Assembly (NCBI GenBank): GCA_051656645.1
Contig: JBOGCH010000029.1
Location: forward strand, 1-64,000
Reading direction: 5' to 3'
Source: JBOGCH01 sp051656645
GTDB taxonomy: Bacteria > Bacteroidota > Bacteroidia > Bacteroidales > Marinifilaceae
DNA length: 64,000 nt
The notes beneath the pieces are model-generated. The model searched no databases, was not told the DNA's origin, and worked only from the letters and a program-made list of their open reading frames with translations. Below are positions 34,200 to 43,641 of the stretch, piece after piece. Both the position numbers and the translations under genes were made by a program. Numbering within the stretch: position 1 is the stretch's first letter; the number at the start of each line of letters is the position of its first letter.

Positions 34200-37124
34200 A
34201 TGAAAAAGAATTTTCCTATAATAGTACTTCTTGTCTGCTCACTTTGCGGGTTATACCTAACAAGTTGTGTGGACGATGAGTTAATGTCTTTGGCTACGGT
34301 TGAGGAGGGGCTTCCGTGCCAAATGACACTTAACTTTGACGTGACAAGAGCCGAGGTTGTAAGCCGAGCAGTGTCCAGCACCCAAGATGAGTACAATGTG
34401 GACAGTTTGTTTATTATTGTATTTAATGGTCAGGGACAAAAGGAGTTTGGTAATTTTTATGTATTGGGAAGCGGTGATAAAACTCAGAATGGCGAGGTAT
34501 CTACCGGCTCAGTGACGTTAAACACCTTGTCCGGACGTGACAAGATGGTATACGTAATTGCCAATGCTAATGAGGACATGTATGACACAAGCAAGGAGGA
34601 ACTCGATGCTATTGAAACGAAGGAGGATTTGAAACAACTAATTACTCGATTAGTACAGCAAACCACCACGCGAGGTCGTACTTTTATGATGAGTGGAAGT
34701 GCCATTACGGATGTTATTCAAAAAAACACCAACACGGTAACTGTACCTGTGTCGCGCATAGATGCTCGATTAACATTCACGGTCACCACTGAGAGTGGTG
34801 CGGAATATGAGAATGTAGCCTTCCGCCCGCGAGAGTGGCGTATTGTAAATGTGCCGACTACTGCGGCACTGTTTAACGCAGATTACGAGGATGACAACAT
34901 CGCCAATTATTTTACTACCGACTGGAAGAGTTTTGAAACGGCCAATGGTTTTGGTTTTTACATGCTGGAAAATAAGCAGACGCCACGACAAAACATTTCC
35001 GCTACACTGACGGAAAATGAACAGTATGCTTTACGCGAGAAACAAGAAAAGCGAGAACTTACACCAGAGGAAAAGAATCCGGATGCTCCCGAACAGATTT
35101 ATGAGAATGGAGCATTTGTATACGCTCCCAGCACGGCACCTTATGTTGAGATTACAGGAATGCTTTCCTATAAAGAGGGCAGCAAGTTTGTTGCAACGGA
35201 GGTGAAGTACATGATTCACATGGGATATAAGAATAAAGATGCCAATGACTACAATACACTGCGTAATCACAGTTATAAATATAAAATAACAATACAATCT
35301 GCGAACTCAATAAAGGTGGAAGTTACAGCAAGAGAGGAGCAACAACCGGGACAAGAGGGGAACTATATAGAGTCCACCAATATACGTAATTATGATGCAC
35401 ATTATGAGACGGACGGTATTACGTTAACTCATAGTGATGTACAAAGCGGATTGTCATGGTATGCACGTACTCCTTTTAGCGAGGGATTATCTACCGCAGC
35501 AAATAAATCGAAGGATTATAAGTGGATATGGTTTAAACTCAACAATATGACTAATGGAGTTTACGATGATCCGACAAACAACTATATGAACTACACGAGT
35601 GAAACCTACCCTGATGATGTAACTTTGCAGACGGTATGTGCTGATAGGAGTAAGTTGCTTAATGTGGATCAGCTTATACGGCTTATAAACGAATGTAAGA
35701 AAGATAATGTGGCAGATTACGAGGGCGATATGCCTAACCACATTATGGACAAAGAAGGCAAAGTGGCCGCGACTGTTTTTATTGATGAGTTTTATTATCA
35801 CTCAAATCCTGTGACAGGCGAAGCTCCCGTGGATTTATGGAAAAAATTTGTTAACCGCAATGATAGGGTAATCAATATTCTGTCTAAAACTAAGTATAGC
35901 GAAGATGGTATGAGTGTACTTACCGAGGGTATTATTTCACTACGCCAAAAGTCCATCCAAACAATGTATAGCGTTGCCGCAAATGGGGCGCAGAAGGCAT
36001 GGGGTATTGAAACAGTGAATGAGACGGGACGGATGGTGTTTGATGATAGTTTTACGAGAGAGGTAAATCATAGTAATACTGACCCAGGAGATCTTGGGGG
36101 CTATAGTGATAAAGATGGTTATAACAATACACTTGCATTATGGAGCGCTGCAAGAGGACAGATTGTGAAAGATAGACAAACAAATAGACTTAACTCCACC
36201 TATAAAGATAAAGTACGTTTTGCTTGTATGCAACGCAATAGATTTACCAATGGTGTGTATAACCCGGAAGAGGTTACATGGTATCTAGCATCCATTAATC
36301 AGTTAACAGACATGTGGATTGGGGAGGATGTTTATAATACTGATGCTAGACTATATAATCCTGATGATGCGCCAATCAAAGCTACTGATAGGGGAGGTAA
36401 ATATCCATGGGATGAGGATTTTTATTTGTGTAGCACCGTGAAACGCACTAAAAGAACAACAGGATGGCTTCGGCCTACATATTATACGACCGACGCACCT
36501 ACTCGTTTGTGGTCATCAGAAGGGTCATCGGTAGGAGCGTGGGATAAGGGACACGAAGGAGTATCCACAGTATATTACAATTATCGCTGCGTACGCAGTC
36601 TTGGCGTTGACAAGAAAAATGATGTAAATGATATCTATACAGGGTTGGTTCAGTTAGAGCCTGGACCTGACTATGTAAACGGAGATATAAGACGCGCAAC
36701 ACAACAAGTGAATATGAGTTATCTTGATGCAAAAGCAAGAAGAGACTACAAAATATCGACCAGTACATTAGGAAGACACAATGAACGAGATGCGACCAAC
36801 AGAACTTACAAGGGCTTCTTGGTGATGGACAATGTATGGAACCCGAGCGGACCAACTTATACGCTTGAACAAGTGATAACAACTAACCGGTGTCCTGCCG
36901 GCTGGCGAGCGCCAAACCAGCGCGAGTTGGCGGTTATGCACTCTAGGATAGGAAGCGGTTGGGATAATATGGTACATTTATCCTGTACGGAGTTCTCGTT
37001 AACAGGAGGTACTGCTAGCGAGCGTCCCGGATTTGCTGTTACTTCATTAAATGGCATATTATACCTTCTAAACTCACAAGGGGAGCAGGGCAGGGTGCGT
37101 TGCGTGAAGGATATTGATATCTGA
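34200..37124 (+). CDS. Large fimbrial tip-like lipoprotein with DUF4906- and FISUMP-like parts
   Basis: Start at ATG 34200 gives 974 residues; an upstream TTG overlapping the previous stop is less likely. The lipoprotein signal ends YLTSC. The first 300 residues form a FimA-like N-domain (CQMTLNFDVTRAEVVSRAVSSTQDEYNVDSLFIIVF split over two strands, KMVYVIANANED, VSRIDARLTFTV). The middle has RNHSYKYKITIQSANSIKVEV, typical of the second pilin domain. The last 550 residues are a long C-terminal part ending CPAGWRAPNQRELAVM...GRVRCVKDIDI, a FISUMP-like 'APNQRE...RCV' ending. Large size and such endings mark tip adhesins. Confidence 0.75.
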   Translation: MKKNFPIIVLLVCSLCGLYLTSCVDDELMSLATVEEGLPCQMTLNFDVTRAEVVSRAVSSTQDEYNVDSLFIIVFNGQGQKEFGNFYVLGSGDKTQNGEVSTGSVTLNTLSGRDKMVYVIANANEDMYDTSKEELDAIETKEDLKQLITRLVQQTTTRGRTFMMSGSAITDVIQKNTNTVTVPVSRIDARLTFTVTTESGAEYENVAFRPREWRIVNVPTTAALFNADYEDDNIANYFTTDWKSFETANGFGFYMLENKQTPRQNISATLTENEQYALREKQEKRELTPEEKNPDAPEQIYENGAFVYAPSTAPYVEITGMLSYKEGSKFVATEVKYMIHMGYKNKDANDYNTLRNHSYKYKITIQSANSIKVEVTAREEQQPGQEGNYIESTNIRNYDAHYETDGITLTHSDVQSGLSWYARTPFSEGLSTAANKSKDYKWIWFKLNNMTNGVYDDPTNNYMNYTSETYPDDVTLQTVCADRSKLLNVDQLIRLINECKKDNVADYEGDMPNHIMDKEGKVAATVFIDEFYYHSNPVTGEAPVDLWKKFVNRNDRVINILSKTKYSEDGMSVLTEGIISLRQKSIQTMYSVAANGAQKAWGIETVNETGRMVFDDSFTREVNHSNTDPGDLGGYSDKDGYNNTLALWSAARGQIVKDRQTNRLNSTYKDKVRFACMQRNRFTNGVYNPEEVTWYLASINQLTDMWIGEDVYNTDARLYNPDDAPIKATDRGGKYPWDEDFYLCSTVKRTKRTTGWLRPTYYTTDAPTRLWSSEGSSVGAWDKGHEGVSTVYYNYRCVRSLGVDKKNDVNDIYTGLVQLEPGPDYVNGDIRRATQQVNMSYLDAKARRDYKISTSTLGRHNERDATNRTYKGFLVMDNVWNPSGPTYTLEQVITTNRCPAGWRAPNQRELAVMHSRIGSGWDNMVHLSCTEFSLTGGTASERPGFAVTSLNGILYLLNSQGEQGRVRCVKDIDI

Positions 37125-37215
37125 TTTGAGTACCTGAGAGTTCCTTGCAAGACTGATGTATCAGGTAAAATATACGTTAGTTCGATACAATATTATAATA
37201 ACAAACAAGAAACAT

Positions 37216-38130
37216 ATGAAACAACACAAAGCCTATTCACTCCGACTTGTAATACTACTAGCACTGATGGTGGGTAGTTGTATAAAAGAGGATAGAGATA
37301 ATTGCGAGACCTTGCATCTGTCTTTCCGTTATTTGGGCGATGACAATGTGGACATATTGCAAGAAAAGATATGTAGCATACAGTTGTACCTATTTGACGA
37401 GCAAGGGCGCTACGTTACCGAGTGGGTGGAGCTTGGCGATGCCGCAGCACAGCAGCACACACGCTTAAATATAGCTCCCGGTAAGTACACCATAGTAGGT
37501 GTTGGGAACAATGATGAGAAAACGTTGGTACACGACCGTGGATCGCAGATTCTTTCAACCTTTGTAATTACCCATCCCAACATTTTGGAAGGTTTAAAGT
37601 ATGTAGATAGTTTTGACGATTTATACCTTGGGAGCAAGGAGATTGTGATAAAGGATGGAGTAGTTACACGTGATACATTGGATTTTGAGTGCTCGCATGA
37701 TGATGTAATTGTAGAGGTAAGGGGGTACAATCAAGAGAGTGTTACGCGAGCGTTACCTACGATATTTACGATTACGGATCTTACAGCCTCCACATTCCTT
37801 GAAAATATTCCCACACAGCGTAAGTGCGCATGTGTACAAATGTTAGAGTTCCAAGACCGTGAGGTGCCAACATACCAATTCACTTTCAACATACAACGTT
37901 TTGGTTTAAAACATGGGCGCGATATTAATTCCATGATTCAACTTCGTAATCCTGACGGAAGTATTGTGTATGAGTTTGGTTTATACGACTACCTGATGGA
38001 GAATCCGTCTATACTTTTGGATATAGAAGAAGTGGTTATTCCTATTCTGATTGAGTTTACTCCTGTAGGCGTGGAGATTAAGCTACCAGAATGGTATATT
38101 CAGGATGTTACTCCAGGCTTTGATGATTAG
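37216..38130 (+). CDS. FimB/Mfa2-family fimbrial anchor lipoprotein
   Basis: Start at ATG 37216 gives 304 residues with a lipoprotein signal ending LMVGSC; starts further up would put twenty residues before it. After DRDNCETLHLSFRYLG, the pattern EKICSIQLYLFDEQGRYV and LNIAPGKYTIVGVGNND is the hallmark of FimB/Mfa2 proteins, the outer-membrane anchors that cap the fimbria base and limit its length. The second domain shows LRNPDGSIVYEFGLYDYLMENPSILLD and the C-terminal strand VGVEIKLPEWYIQD. It is the last gene of locus 2, placed after the tip gene. Confidence 0.85.
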   Translation: MKQHKAYSLRLVILLALMVGSCIKEDRDNCETLHLSFRYLGDDNVDILQEKICSIQLYLFDEQGRYVTEWVELGDAAAQQHTRLNIAPGKYTIVGVGNNDEKTLVHDRGSQILSTFVITHPNILEGLKYVDSFDDLYLGSKEIVIKDGVVTRDTLDFECSHDDVIVEVRGYNQESVTRALPTIFTITDLTASTFLENIPTQRKCACVQMLEFQDREVPTYQFTFNIQRFGLKHGRDINSMIQLRNPDGSIVYEFGLYDYLMENPSILLDIEEVVIPILIEFTPVGVEIKLPEWYIQDVTPGFDD

Positions 38131-38146
38131 AATTAATATTTTAGAT

Positions 38147-38186
38147 GAATGGTCTCCTAGAAAAATCAAGGAGACCATTCTTTTTT
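38147..38186 (+). terminator. Terminator of fimbrial locus 2
   Basis: GAATGGTCTCCT (38147-38158) pairs perfectly with AGGAGACCATTC (38169-38180) and is followed by six T. It is a standard Rho-independent terminator 17 bp past the last gene. Confidence 0.85.
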
Positions 38187-38391
38187 ATATAACCTTTATA
38201 GTTTCGCCTAATAATTCGATAACCTCACCTTTGGTGATCTTGGCTCTTTTTCTATACTCGGGTTCGCCGTTACGCAACACTTCGCCATTGTCAACAAATA
38301 GTTTTGCCATACCTCCATTTTCCGCTATACGCGTTACTTTTATAAGCTTAATAAGCTCAATATATTCCTCCTGTAGTTCAAATTCAATCAT
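38185..38391 (-). CDS. Small S4-domain RNA-binding protein
   Basis: Start at ATG 38391 gives 68 residues; a TTG further up adds twelve implausible ones. The whole product is one S4 fold: IELIKLIKVTRIAENGGMAKLFVDNGEVLRNGEPEYRKRAKITKGE, read in two parts, matches the GGxAK...VxxNGExExRRxxKL pattern of the YaaA/YbcJ type. Family members bind structured RNA, often in ribosome biogenesis, but a specific role is not known here. It is a single gene, convergent with the fimbrial locus and ending at its terminator. Confidence 0.8.
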   Translation of the reverse strand: MIEFELQEEYIELIKLIKVTRIAENGGMAKLFVDNGEVLRNGEPEYRKRAKITKGEVIELLGETIKVI

Positions 38392-38553
38392 AATATTGTT
38401 GTTAATTGCGCCATAAAAATAAGGCAAATAAATTGAAAAACCTCATTTTATAAAATCTATCATTTATAGATAACCCTTTGTGCAATAAAACGTTTTATAA
38501 GTGGCAGGATGATTACATACCATAAAGTAGAAACAATACAAAATGTTAGCCTC

Positions 38554-38561
38554 TATTTTTG
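38554..38561 (+). promoter_or_regulatory. Candidate -7 box for the FadL-like gene
   Basis: TATTTTTG matches TAnnTTTG, 71 bp before the start codon. No matching -33 box is seen at the standard distance. Confidence 0.35.
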
Positions 38562-38631
38562 TATGCTGTTTTAAAACAGAGCACTAAGCTTTTCATTCTA
38601 AGTTAGAATATAATAATTAACATAATCCTCT

Positions 38632-39984
38632 ATGAGAAAAATTGTACTTACACTCTTAACAGCTGCAATGTCATTAAGCGCATTTGCAGAAGGTTATCAA
38701 GTAAATGTTATGAGTACCAAACAAACCGGTATGGGACACGTTGGTACTGCAATGAAATTAGGAGCGGAAAGCATCCATTTTAACCCTGCGGGATTGAGCT
38801 TCATGGAACATCCGATGGATGTGTCTTTAGGTATTACAGGTATTTATACAAAAGCAAAATACAAAGAAGGCGATTATAAAGCACATACCAATAATCCTAT
38901 CAGTACGCCATTTTATGCTTATGCCGGATTTAAAGTATCTGAGAATTTTGCTTTTGGTCTAGGTATAAATACTCCTTACGGAAGTCATTTAAAATGGCCT
39001 AAGAACTGGAAAGGTGCGGATTTAGTGGAAGAAATTTCATTAAAGTCATATGTACTACAACCAACAGTATCGTATAAGTTTTTAGACAATAAATTAAGTA
39101 TTGGTGCTGGTTTACAACTTGCAATTGGTAATGTAAGTTTAACTCGCGGACTTATGCCTGTGGGCTATATCTCAACATTGGCAGGATCAAACCCTATTGT
39201 TGGTGGTATTCTTGGCCAAATGGGCATTAATGCAGCAGACTATGACGATGTTGTGCCTGCAAGAGCTAAGGTAACCGGAAAATCTAAAGTTGGTGTTGGA
39301 TATAACATTGGTGTTATGTACAATGTTAGCGAGAAGGTAACTGTTGGTGCTACTTACCGTGGCGAGATTAAAATGAAAGTGGATCATGGTGATGCTAAAC
39401 TTGAATTTGCCGGAGAAAAGCTTAAACAAGTATTATCGTCTATTTTACCTCCACTTGAGGAAGGAACTTTCCGCGCTCAATTGCCTATGCCTGCAAACTT
39501 AACTGTAGGGGTTGCGTACCAACCAACTGACCGTTGGGATTTATCGTTAGATATTCAAGGTGTATTCTGGAATGCATATGACTCTTTGAATTTGAAATTT
39601 ACAGAGAATGTGCTTAACGGTTACGAAATTAAAGCACCTAAGCATTATCATAACACAATGATTTTCCGTACGGGTGCACAATATCAGGCTACAGAACGTA
39701 CACAAGTACGCGCTGGTTTCTACTTTGATACAACACCTATTCGCAAAAACTATTACAATCCAGAGACTCCAGGTATGAACAAGATAGGTTTATCGGCAGG
39801 TTCATCGTATATGCCATTTGAGAACTTTGAGATGGATTTTGCATTCTTGTATATTCAAGGTATAGGACGTGACGGTGCTTACACTTATCCAGATGTATTA
39901 AATAAGAAAGTGATGCGTACGTTTGAAGGACATTACAACAGTCATGCTTTCAGTTTATCCATTGGATTTGCCTATAAATTTTAA
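38632..39984 (+). CDS. OmpP1/FadL/TodX-family outer-membrane transporter
   Basis: The protein has 450 residues, with a signal peptide ending AFAEGYQ. After it come the features of the FadL family: a short N-terminal plug region (KQTGMGHVGTAMKLGAESIHFNPAGLSFME, here cited in parts) with the conserved NPAG, then paired strands such as FGLGINTPYGSHLKWPKNW, and the C-terminal HAFSLSIGFAYKF with the last-residue Phe. These 14-strand channels bring hydrophobic compounds across the outer membrane. Substrate not predictable. It is monocistronic and ends at a good terminator. Confidence 0.88.
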   Translation: MRKIVLTLLTAAMSLSAFAEGYQVNVMSTKQTGMGHVGTAMKLGAESIHFNPAGLSFMEHPMDVSLGITGIYTKAKYKEGDYKAHTNNPISTPFYAYAGFKVSENFAFGLGINTPYGSHLKWPKNWKGADLVEEISLKSYVLQPTVSYKFLDNKLSIGAGLQLAIGNVSLTRGLMPVGYISTLAGSNPIVGGILGQMGINAADYDDVVPARAKVTGKSKVGVGYNIGVMYNVSEKVTVGATYRGEIKMKVDHGDAKLEFAGEKLKQVLSSILPPLEEGTFRAQLPMPANLTVGVAYQPTDRWDLSLDIQGVFWNAYDSLNLKFTENVLNGYEIKAPKHYHNTMIFRTGAQYQATERTQVRAGFYFDTTPIRKNYYNPETPGMNKIGLSAGSSYMPFENFEMDFAFLYIQGIGRDGAYTYPDVLNKKVMRTFEGHYNSHAFSLSIGFAYKF

Positions 39985-40024
39985 TTAATAAGGTAATTTT
40001 CATTACATACACTATAGCGATGAT

Positions 40025-40056
40025 AAGGACACTCTTTTATGGGGTGTCCTTTTTTT
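40025..40056 (+). terminator. Terminator of the FadL-like gene
   Basis: AAGGACAC (40025-40032) pairs with GTGTCCTT (40044-40051) followed by T to 40056. The T-run touches the stop codon of the convergent permease gene. Confidence 0.75.
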
Positions 40057-40837
40057 ACAGTTTAATATGGAGTATTTTGAATAGCAAGACATAAACAGTG
40101 GCAGAGATAAAAATGATGAGCATAATGGATTTTATCAACTTAGCACTCATTTGCATCGATATCTTAGCGCATAGCCAAGCCCCGATAAAACTCCCGATAC
40201 CAATAAAAAGGCCGTCAATAAGCATTACTTGGTGGTGGATGATAAATATGATTAAGGCAATTGGAGTCATTACAAAATTTAAAAATAATTTAGCGGCATT
40301 AGCAGATATTACGCCCATTTTTAATCGCCATGTTAAGAGTACATACCATATCAATGTGGCTCCCACTTGGATAAAACCCGCATATACTCCCACTATAAAA
40401 AACAGTATATAGGTAAGTATACCTATTCGAGGTTGCTCCTTACACGGAGCTGTACATTTAGTAGTAGGTGGTTTGAAGAGTATGTAGATAATCATGGAAA
40501 TTAGAATAATTAAAATGACATAGTTAAGAATTGTTTGTGTCATTTTACTTGCAAACATAGCACCAGCTGCTGCACCAACAACCGTTGGTATACTCAGAAG
40601 GAGGGATGTACGGAGAGGAAGCTTTTTAGCCTTTATAAACTTTATGGTGGCTGCAATATCCTGACAGAAGATGGATACTCTATTGGTTCCATTTGCAATG
40701 GTAGCAGGCATACCAAGCCCCATGAGAACTGGTAATATTACCATGGATCCTCCCCCACCAATTACGTTTATAAAACCAGATACAGCACCTACAAATAGTA
40801 ACAGTAGATATCTCCATATTTCATGCGTTGCTTCCAT
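40055..40837 (-). CDS. TauE/SafE-family inner-membrane permease
   Basis: The protein has 260 residues and about eight membrane helices. The first has the family signature LFVGAVSGFINVIGGGGSMVILPVL; the internal repeat has FFIVGVYAGFIQVGATLIWYVLL and the conserved NAAKLFLNFVMTPIALIIF. TauE/SafE proteins export sulfite, organosulfonates or related anions. The substrate here is unknown. A cysteine-containing loop (KCTAPCKEQ) joins the two halves. It is monocistronic, convergent with the FadL-like gene. Confidence 0.85.
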   Translation of the reverse strand: MEATHEIWRYLLLLFVGAVSGFINVIGGGGSMVILPVLMGLGMPATIANGTNRVSIFCQDIAATIKFIKAKKLPLRTSLLLSIPTVVGAAAGAMFASKMTQTILNYVILIILISMIIYILFKPPTTKCTAPCKEQPRIGILTYILFFIVGVYAGFIQVGATLIWYVLLTWRLKMGVISANAAKLFLNFVMTPIALIIFIIHHQVMLIDGLFIGIGSFIGAWLCAKISMQMSAKLIKSIMLIIFISATVYVLLFKILHIKL

Positions 40838-40890
40838 CTTCTCTGTAGTTAATCATTCATGTACTGTACGCAATATTAGTTACATAGTTT

Positions 40891-40921
40891 TCTGAAACTA
40901 CCACATCATTTTATAACTTTG
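40891..40921 (+). promoter_or_regulatory. Candidate promoter of the LEA14-like gene
   Basis: TAACTTTG (40914-40921) matches TAnnTTTG, with TCTG (40891-40894) 19 bp upstream as a 3-of-4 match to TTTG. The leader would be about 25 nt. Confidence 0.6.
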
Positions 40922-40949
40922 TGATGTTATAAATTACAAATAATACATT

Positions 40950-41528
40950 ATGAGACCTATTCTTTATCTTTTTGCACTTCTTTTTATTACGAGTTGCTCA
41001 ACAGTCAAGTCAGGACTAAAAAGCGCGTATAACATGACTCAGTGTGAGTACGGCTATAACTCTATTGCCGATATCTCTGTGGGGGGTATAAACTTTTCAA
41101 ATGGTGTATCGCTATCCGATTTACCAAAAGCAATGGCCGTGCTTAACAGCGCAAAAACGAATATCCCTTTAAAATTTACGGTAAATGTAAGCGTAAAGAA
41201 TCCTAATTCAACTGCAGTGGATTTTACCGGCATGCGTTATGTACTTGAGGCCGATGATATTCAATTGGTTAATGGTAGTACGCAACAGACATTAAATGTA
41301 GCTCCGGGAGCCGTTGCAACATTACCAGTTGTAGTGAATTTTAATGTAGCACAATTGCTTACGTCTGAGAGTGGAAATGCGGTAATGGGCATTGTTCGTA
41401 ACATTATAGGCATTGGAAACAGCACGAGTAACGTACGCATGACGTTGATCCCATCGTTTAAAGTTGGTGAGCGCACAATTGAATCGCCAATACAGATTCC
41501 ATTGTCATTTACTCTTGGCAAGAAATAA
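40950..41528 (+). CDS. LEA14/WHy-domain lipoprotein
   Basis: The protein has 192 residues, with a lipoprotein signal ending FITSC (Cys16). The core fits the LEA type 2/WHy fold: IPLKFTVNVSVKNPNSTAVDFTGMRYVLEADDIQLVNG (quoted in pieces), with the conserved NPN and alternating strands, then VAPGAVATLPVVVNFNV. The fold is linked with desiccation and stress in plants; the bacterial lipoproteins have no proven role. It is a single gene between divergent and convergent neighbours, with its own promoter and a shared terminator. Confidence 0.7.
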   Translation: MRPILYLFALLFITSCSTVKSGLKSAYNMTQCEYGYNSIADISVGGINFSNGVSLSDLPKAMAVLNSAKTNIPLKFTVNVSVKNPNSTAVDFTGMRYVLEADDIQLVNGSTQQTLNVAPGAVATLPVVVNFNVAQLLTSESGNAVMGIVRNIIGIGNSTSNVRMTLIPSFKVGERTIESPIQIPLSFTLGKK

Positions 41529-41536
41529 AAATCTGA

Positions 41537-41582
41537 AGCATAAAAAAAGGTTGGCATTGTTATGCCAACCTTTTTTTATGCT
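41537..41582. terminator. Bidirectional terminator, 21-bp perfect stem
   Basis: 41537-41557 pairs exactly with 41562-41582 around TGTT. A7/T7 runs in the stem give a T-tract on both strands. It lies between the convergent LEA14-like and TPR genes. Confidence 0.9.
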
Positions 41583-41592
41583 ATAAAACTTA

Positions 41593-42273
41593 TTAGTTTG
41601 CTAATTTAGCACGAGTAATGTATTTCTCAACCTCACGTGCTTGCATAGAGTTAGGAAAATCCTTCTCTACTTTTGAGTATACTTCAACAGCCTTTTTCGC
41701 ATCGCCAGCTTTTTCAAGGGCTAATCCTTGTTTCATTAGGATGTAAGGAGTTGAAAAATCATTTTGTTTAGAAGCAGTTGCTTTACCATAGAATGAAGCA
41801 GCTTCTTTGTAGTTGTTTAATTGCATGTAAGCATCACCAATGTTAGCAAGTGCCATGTTACCCATTAAAAGATCGTCAGCAGAGAACGCTTTAAGTTTCG
41901 CAATAGCATTTTCATACTCACCTAAATACAAATAAGATAATCCGGCATAGTAATTTGCTAAGTTTCCGGCAGGAGTAGCGCTGTATTTGTTAGCTACTTC
42001 TAAAAATCCTAGACGGTTACCATCGCCATTTAATGCTGTTGTATAGTCATCGTTCTCAAAAAGAGTTTGAGCTCCAAATAACTGTGCTTGCGCTTCAGCT
42101 ACTTTAGGTTCTCTTACTAATTTGTCATAACCAAACCATCCGCCTACGGCAACCATAATTATTAATAGGGCAGCCAAAAGGTTTTTTTGATTCTTCTCAA
42201 TAAATTGCTCGCTTCTTGACAAAGCACCTTCAATTTGCTCAAGGTTGTCAACCTGTTGTTGTTCTTTCAACAT
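41593..42273 (-). CDS. Membrane-anchored TPR protein
   Basis: The protein has 226 residues. A short cytoplasmic segment is followed by one membrane helix (about 31-48, NLLAALLIIMVAVGGWFGY). Then come TPR repeats: GNLANYYAGLSYLYLGEYENAIAKL, GNMALANIGDAYMQLNNYKEAASFYGKA and LMKQGLALEKAGDAKKAVEVYSKVEKDFPN (each in part). The layout resembles the YfgM/'tetratricopeptide repeat' proteins near recF in Bacteroidetes. It is likely a scaffold or chaperone-type membrane protein. It is divergent from recF with a 187-bp gap. Confidence 0.8.
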   Translation of the reverse strand: MLKEQQQVDNLEQIEGALSRSEQFIEKNQKNLLAALLIIMVAVGGWFGYDKLVREPKVAEAQAQLFGAQTLFENDDYTTALNGDGNRLGFLEVANKYSATPAGNLANYYAGLSYLYLGEYENAIAKLKAFSADDLLMGNMALANIGDAYMQLNNYKEAASFYGKATASKQNDFSTPYILMKQGLALEKAGDAKKAVEVYSKVEKDFPNSMQAREVEKYITRAKLAN

Positions 42274-42432
42274 ACTCTTATATCTTTTTTAAATTTAACT
42301 TGTAGATAAATAAAGCGCACCTCCACACAGAAGTCGGTTTATAGGTCATGCAAAAATAACTTTTTTTTTTGAACACTCGCCACATTTACAATATTTTATG
42401 CTACTAAACGGATAAATTAGTAGAGATAATGA

Positions 42433-42440
42433 TAACTTTG
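42433..42440 (+). promoter_or_regulatory. Candidate recF -7 box
   Basis: TAACTTTG matches TAnnTTTG, 20 bp before the recF start codon, implying a very short leader. No -33 match was found. Confidence 0.4.
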
Positions 42441-42460
42441 CGTGGCTAAAATGAGGAAAT

Positions 42461-43576
42461 ATGTATTTGAAGCAATTAAGCATTGTAAATTTTAAGAACA
42501 TTGGCGAGAGTGCGCTACAGTTTAGTAATAAGTATAACTGTTTCATTGGAAATAACGGCATGGGTAAAACAAACGTGCTTGACGCATTGTACCATTTGTC
42601 CATGTGTAAAAGTTATTTTAACCTACGCGATGGACAAAATATTAGACATGGCGAACCTTTCTTTGTGCTTCAAGCAACTTATATGCGCGCTAATGAGGAA
42701 GTTGATATTTACTGTGGACTTAAAAGCAAAGGCAAAAAAGTTATTAAACGCAATAAAAAAGCTTATAACAAATACTCCGAACATATTGGATTCCTACCTT
42801 TGGTTATGGTGTCGCCTGAAGACTCTGTACTTATTGATGGTAGCAGTGAAGAGCGCCGTAAGTTAATTGATACTATTATTTCACAAAACGACAAAACGTA
42901 TTTAAATGCACTTATTGCCTACTCTCGCGCACTACAACAGCGTAACGCACTTTTAAAAAATTACGCCGGAAAAACTCCCGATTATGATATGTTAGACATT
43001 TGGGACGATGCCCTTGCAGAAAGTTGTGAACAGATTCGCAGCGGACGCATACGCTTTTTGGAAGAATTCGCCCCACTATTTCAGCATTACTATGAAAAAG
43101 TTTCCTTGGGAAGAGAGCGTGTACAATTACAGTATAAGCCATCTGTTAGTGAAGGCATATCCGTTAAAGATGCTTTGCGCGAACGGATACAAAAGGATTG
43201 CATACTTACCTATACAACAGTGGGTGCCCATAGAGACGATTTAGAATTGACCATTGGTGATTATCCATTACGCAAGTTTGGATCGCAAGGACAAAAGAAG
43301 AGCTTCCTAATTGCCATGAAATTAGCACAATATGTGTGGTTACATCGTGCCACAGGCATAAAACCGCTTTTACTTTTAGATGATATCTTCGATAAATTAG
43401 ATACAGACCGAGTTCGCAGTATCCTAGAGTTAGTTGCTGATGACGAATTTGGACAGATATTTATTACCGACACCAATCGTAGCCACATTGACGCCTTACT
43501 ACAAGGCCAAGGAGCCGAAAGTTGTATTTTTCGTGTTGTAAACGGAGAAATAATTGATACCGCTATTGGCGATTAA
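42461..43576 (+). CDS. recF: DNA replication and repair protein RecF
   Basis: The protein has 371 residues, normal for RecF. It is an SMC-like ATPase that loads RecA at single-strand gaps with RecO and RecR. Walker A is GNNGMGKTN (30-38), the ABC signature region is FGSQGQKKS, and Walker B is LLLLDDIFDKLD, followed by the D-loop. The N-terminal YLKQLSIVNFKNIGE is the typical RecF opening. The frequent Bacteroidetes neighbour DUF721/DciA is not next to it here; the GH20 gene follows convergently. Confidence 0.95.
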   Translation: MYLKQLSIVNFKNIGESALQFSNKYNCFIGNNGMGKTNVLDALYHLSMCKSYFNLRDGQNIRHGEPFFVLQATYMRANEEVDIYCGLKSKGKKVIKRNKKAYNKYSEHIGFLPLVMVSPEDSVLIDGSSEERRKLIDTIISQNDKTYLNALIAYSRALQQRNALLKNYAGKTPDYDMLDIWDDALAESCEQIRSGRIRFLEEFAPLFQHYYEKVSLGRERVQLQYKPSVSEGISVKDALRERIQKDCILTYTTVGAHRDDLELTIGDYPLRKFGSQGQKKSFLIAMKLAQYVWLHRATGIKPLLLLDDIFDKLDTDRVRSILELVADDEFGQIFITDTNRSHIDALLQGQGAESCIFRVVNGEIIDTAIGD

Positions 43577-43641
43577 AGCCTATAAAACTATCCGAGTATC
43601 CCCTATTTCTCCACTTAAACACATATAACTTAGATCGCACC

